From contig CAIXNB010000056.1 of NCBI GenBank assembly GCA_903920695.1, forward strand, positions 1 to 40,281: a stretch of DNA of 40,281 bases. Reading direction: 5' to 3'. The position numbers and the translations under genes were made by a program. The stretch's first letter is position 1. Every line of letters starts with the position of its first letter. The notes under the pieces were generated by a model that was not told the DNA's origin, did no database searches, and was given only the letters and a program-made list of their open reading frames with translations. The stretch comes from an uncultured beta proteobacterium (GTDB lineage Bacteria; Pseudomonadota; Gammaproteobacteria; Burkholderiales; Burkholderiaceae_C). Below, one piece after another: positions 38,141 to 40,281 of the stretch.

Positions 38141-39058
38141 TTACTTCGCCGCTGCAGGGCCCTTGTTCGAAAGACCCCAGACATACGACGCCAAGACATG
38201 GATTTGCTCAGGTGTGAACTTGTCACCCTGCGCTGGCATCTGGTTGATCTTGCCGTTGTTGACCATCGCAATGATGGCGGCCTCGCCGTAACCGTGCAGC
38301 CAGATGTCGTCGGTTAGATTGGCCGAACCAATGGTCTGATTGCCTTTGCCATCGGGCCCATGACAGGCGGCGCAAACCACAAACTTCGGTTTACCCAGCG
38401 ATGCCCGCAGCGAATCGTGCGGACTGCCCGACAGGCTCAGGACATAGTTCGCCACGTTCTTGACGTCATCTGCCGTACCTACGGCTGCCGCCATCGGTGG
38501 CATCTGGGCCCGACGCCCCTTGATGATGTCGGCCTTGATGATGTCGGGCGTGCCGCCACCCAGCCAGTCGTTGTCAGTCAGATTCGGAATGCCCTTGTTG
38601 CCGCGCGCGTCCGAGCCATGACAGGGCGCGCAGGTGTTCATGAATAAACGCTCACCGATCGCCATCGCTTGCGGGTCCTTGGCCACGTCTTCCGGCTTCA
38701 TGACCATGAACTTGGCGTACAGGGGTGCCACGTCGGCGTTGCCCTTGTCCACCTCGGCTTGATGCTGCCCGGTCGAACTCCAGCCGAACTTGCCACCGTA
38801 GGTGCCCAGACCCGGATAAAGCGCCAAATAGATCAGCGCAAAGATGACCGTGATAACGAACAACCAGGCCCACCAACGCGGCAGGGGATTGTTCATTTCG
38901 CGCAGATCGCCGTCCCAGACGTGACCCGTCGTGTTGTCAGAGCTGGCCATGACCTTGGCCTTGCCACTGAGCCAAAGCAGCACGAGGCAGGCCACGATGC
39001 TGACGACGGTGATTGCCGCAACATAGATCGACCAGAAGTTGCTTGTGAAGTCGCTCAT
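38141..39058 (-). CDS. ccoP: cbb3 cytochrome c oxidase subunit III (CcoP)
   Basis: A 305-residue dihaem cytochrome c. An N-terminal membrane region (IYVAAITVVSIVACLVLLWL and WWAWLFVITVIFALIYLALY) anchors two c-type domains with haem motifs CAPCH and CAACH, each followed by a distal Met region (QMPPMAAAV and QMPAQGDKF). It passes electrons from soluble cytochrome c to CcoO/CcoN. The start has AAGGA seven bases upstream. Typical family length. Confidence 0.95.
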   Translation of the reverse strand: MSDFTSNFWSIYVAAITVVSIVACLVLLWLSGKAKVMASSDNTTGHVWDGDLREMNNPLPRWWAWLFVITVIFALIYLALYPGLGTYGGKFGWSSTGQHQAEVDKGNADVAPLYAKFMVMKPEDVAKDPQAMAIGERLFMNTCAPCHGSDARGNKGIPNLTDNDWLGGGTPDIIKADIIKGRRAQMPPMAAAVGTADDVKNVANYVLSLSGSPHDSLRASLGKPKFVVCAACHGPDGKGNQTIGSANLTDDIWLHGYGEAAIIAMVNNGKINQMPAQGDKFTPEQIHVLASYVWGLSNKGPAAAK

Positions 39059-39078
39059 TTTGTTCCTTAGATGGTGCG

Positions 39079-39222
39079 TCAGTCTTGCTCGAAAGGCAGC
39101 CTGGCGGCGGTCTCGAAATCAGCAGCGTTGCGGCTCGAATAAGCCCAGATGATGATGCCGATGAAGGTGACGAAGCTGACAACGGTTGCCAGCGAACGCA
39201 GGGTATTGATATCAAAATCCAT
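39079..39222 (-). CDS. ccoQ: cbb3 oxidase small subunit CcoQ
   Basis: A 47-residue protein between ccoO and ccoP. It starts MDFDINTLRSLATVVSFVTF and continues IGIIIWAYSSRN, a single membrane helix followed by a short acidic tail ending PFEQD. CcoQ stabilises the oxidase complex. A GGGAG ribosome site lies seven bases before the ATG. The length agrees with the family (about 45-65 aa). Confidence 0.9.
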   Translation of the reverse strand: MDFDINTLRSLATVVSFVTFIGIIIWAYSSRNAADFETAARLPFEQD

Positions 39223-39236
39223 GAACAATCTCCCGT

Positions 39237-39863
39237 TTACCGAACCAGGGTTCCCAGAACCTGCAGATAGGCGATCACAGCTTCGATCTCCTTCTTGCCC
39301 TTGAGCTCTTCGGATGACTTGGCGATCTGTTCGTCGGTGTAAGGCACACCCACAATGCGCAAGGCCTTCATGTGCGCCGGCATCGAGGCCGCGTCCACAT
39401 CGTCCTTGAGTAGCCAGGGATAAGCCGGCATGTTCGACTCCGGCACCACATCACGTGGATTGTTCAGGTGGTCGCGATGCCACTGGTCACTGTACTTGCC
39501 GCCAACGCGGTGCAAATCGGGACCGGTGCGCTTGCTGCCCCACTGGAACGGATGGTCATAGACGAATTCGCCGGCCACTGAGTAATGTCCGTAGCGCAGG
39601 GTCTCGGCGCGGAAGGGACGGATCATCTGCGAATGGCAGTTGTAGCACCCTTCACGGGTATAAATGTCACGCCCGGCCAGTTGCAAAGCGGTATAGGGCT
39701 GCAGGCCCTTGACCGGCACCGTGGTCGATTTCTGGAAGAACAGCGGCACGATTTCCACCAGACCGCCCACCAGCAGCACCAGCAGGATCAGCACGATCAT
39801 GAGGAAATTGCTGGTCTCGATCTTTTCATGCGACAGTCCGCCGCCTGCATTGTTGTTTGCCAT
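39237..39863 (-). CDS. ccoO: cbb3 cytochrome c oxidase subunit II (CcoO)
   Basis: A 208-residue monohaem cytochrome c. One N-terminal membrane helix ([20 protein letters not shown]) is followed by [20 protein letters not shown] with the CYNCH haem motif, [20 protein letters not shown], and [11 protein letters not shown] with the axial Met. It relays electrons to the catalytic subunit CcoN. The gene order N-O-Q-P is standard. It is 17 bases after ccoN. Confidence 0.96.
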   Translation of the reverse strand: MANNNAGGGLSHEKIETSNFLMIVLILLVLLVGGLVEIVPLFFQKSTTVPVKGLQPYTALQLAGRDIYTREGCYNCHSQMIRPFRAETLRYGHYSVAGEFVYDHPFQWGSKRTGPDLHRVGGKYSDQWHRDHLNNPRDVVPESNMPAYPWLLKDDVDAASMPAHMKALRIVGVPYTDEQIAKSSEELKGKKEIEAVIAYLQVLGTLVR

Positions 39864-39879
39864 GGTATTGGTTTCCTAT

Positions 39880-40281
39880 TCAGGCGTGTGCAAGAGCGGT
39901 CGGAATATTCACAGTGATGGAGCGGCCCTTGGTCGCCGTCTTGAGCACGTTCCAGAGCATGACCAGCATGCCAACCAGGTAGAGCAGACCACCGAGCAGA
40001 CGCAGCACATAGAACGGGAAGGTAGCCTTGACCGATTCGACAAAAGTGTAGGTCAGAGTTCCGTCAGCGTTGATGGCGCGCCACATCAGGCCCTGCATCA
40101 CGCCGGCGATCCACATTGCCGCGATGTAGATAACGATGCCGATGGTGGCAGTCCAGAAGTGAATCTCAATGGCCTTGATGCTGTGCATCTGCTTCTGGCC
40201 AAACAGGCGCGGAATCAGGTAATACATGCTGCCCATGGTGACCAGCCCGACCCAGCCCAGGGCGCCGGAGTGCACATGGCC
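39880..40281 (-). CDS. ccoN: cbb3 cytochrome c oxidase subunit I (CcoN), C-terminal part
   Basis: The last 133 codons of ccoN are present; the 5' part is beyond the right edge. Visible are GHVHSGALGWVGLVTMGSMY at the edge, YLIPRLFGQKQMHS, IEIHFWTATIGIVIYIAAMW and the final helices FYVLRLLGGLLYLVGMLVML. The fragment covers the last three or so membrane helices of the haem-copper oxidase subunit that reduces oxygen with high affinity and pumps protons. Its promoter is outside the window. Confidence 0.95.
   Translation of the reverse strand, partial: GHVHSGALGWVGLVTMGSMYYLIPRLFGQKQMHSIKAIEIHFWTATIGIVIYIAAMWIAGVMQGLMWRAINADGTLTYTFVESVKATFPFYVLRLLGGLLYLVGMLVMLWNVLKTATKGRSITVNIPTALAHA

Noticed and set aside
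36725-38317. A 530-codon plus-strand frame
   Set aside because: It is antisense to ccoG and the end of ccoP; the His/Arg/Asp-rich translation is typical for the opposite strand of conserved GC-rich genes.
1-40281. tRNA, rRNA, insertion sequences or transposases
   Set aside because: No cloverleaf-like segment, rRNA signature, transposase motif or terminal inverted repeat pair was recognised by eye; a covariance-model or profile search was not possible.

Overview
The window is the right-hand part of an integrated siphovirus-like prophage (about 1-32,985) followed by host chromosome (about 32,986-40,281). The host genes are a cbb3 cytochrome oxidase cluster (ccoNOQP-ccoGH), an Fnr-type regulator, hemN and a TauE/SafE-like gene. 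Together with the moderate-to-high GC content and a short H-NS-type tail of betaproteobacterial style on a phage protein, they suggest a betaproteobacterium, probably Comamonadaceae (Rhodoferax/Polaromonas-like). Genus is an inference, and neither end of the element's integrase side is in view.

Prophage, left part (1-20,400, minus strand, read right to left): terminase small and large subunits, a Mor/C-like regulator, a gpW-like connector, lambda-type portal, S49 protease fused to a scaffold with an internal start, a decoration-like protein with an apparent signal peptide, a Mu gpT-type major capsid protein, head-tail joining and tail terminator proteins, major tail tube protein, tail assembly chaperone with a -1 frameshift signal, tape measure, two minor tail proteins, an NlpC/P60-like protein and a very large tip protein that runs off the left edge. 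The virion is thus a mosaic of Mu-type capsid and lambda-type packaging and tail genes. A gpZ-like gene sits upstream of the terminase instead of in the tail module. Between it and the primase lies a 390-base non-coding region rich in a 9-bp palindrome.

Prophage, middle (20,413-26,500): VirE-type primase-helicase, a CII-family (CP76) regulator, several very small genes on both strands, a YdaS/Cro-like protein and a divergent XRE repressor that lacks a LexA-type protease domain. An 11-bp palindrome, TAGCCSGGCTA, occurs three times between repressor and Cro-like gene and twice more 1.7 kb to the right, always at 24-25 bp spacing: a lambda-like two-locus operator system. Between the two operator loci is a leftward three-gene overlapping cassette (zinc-ribbon membrane protein, small HNH nuclease, orphan BrnA-like protein).

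Prophage, right part (26,527-32,905, plus strand): an early operon in which almost every gene overlaps the next by four bases (ATGA/GTGA). It encodes small Cys-rich membrane proteins, an OB-fold-like protein, a 663-residue ParB-like protein ending in an H-NS DNA-binding domain, a PrtN-type activator and an ASCH-like protein, and it ends at a strong terminator. An inverted gene appears to have been inserted just after the start codon of a small P-loop gene in this chain.

Junction and host: beyond the terminator, on the minus strand, lies the first 23 codons of dusA (tRNA-dihydrouridine synthase A, reading SVAPMLDWT) abruptly joined to phage sequence, so the element is integrated in the 5' end of dusA. 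The host part then carries a TauE/SafE-like protein, hemN and fnr diverging from a perfect FNR box, a small membrane protein and the cco genes for microaerobic respiration.
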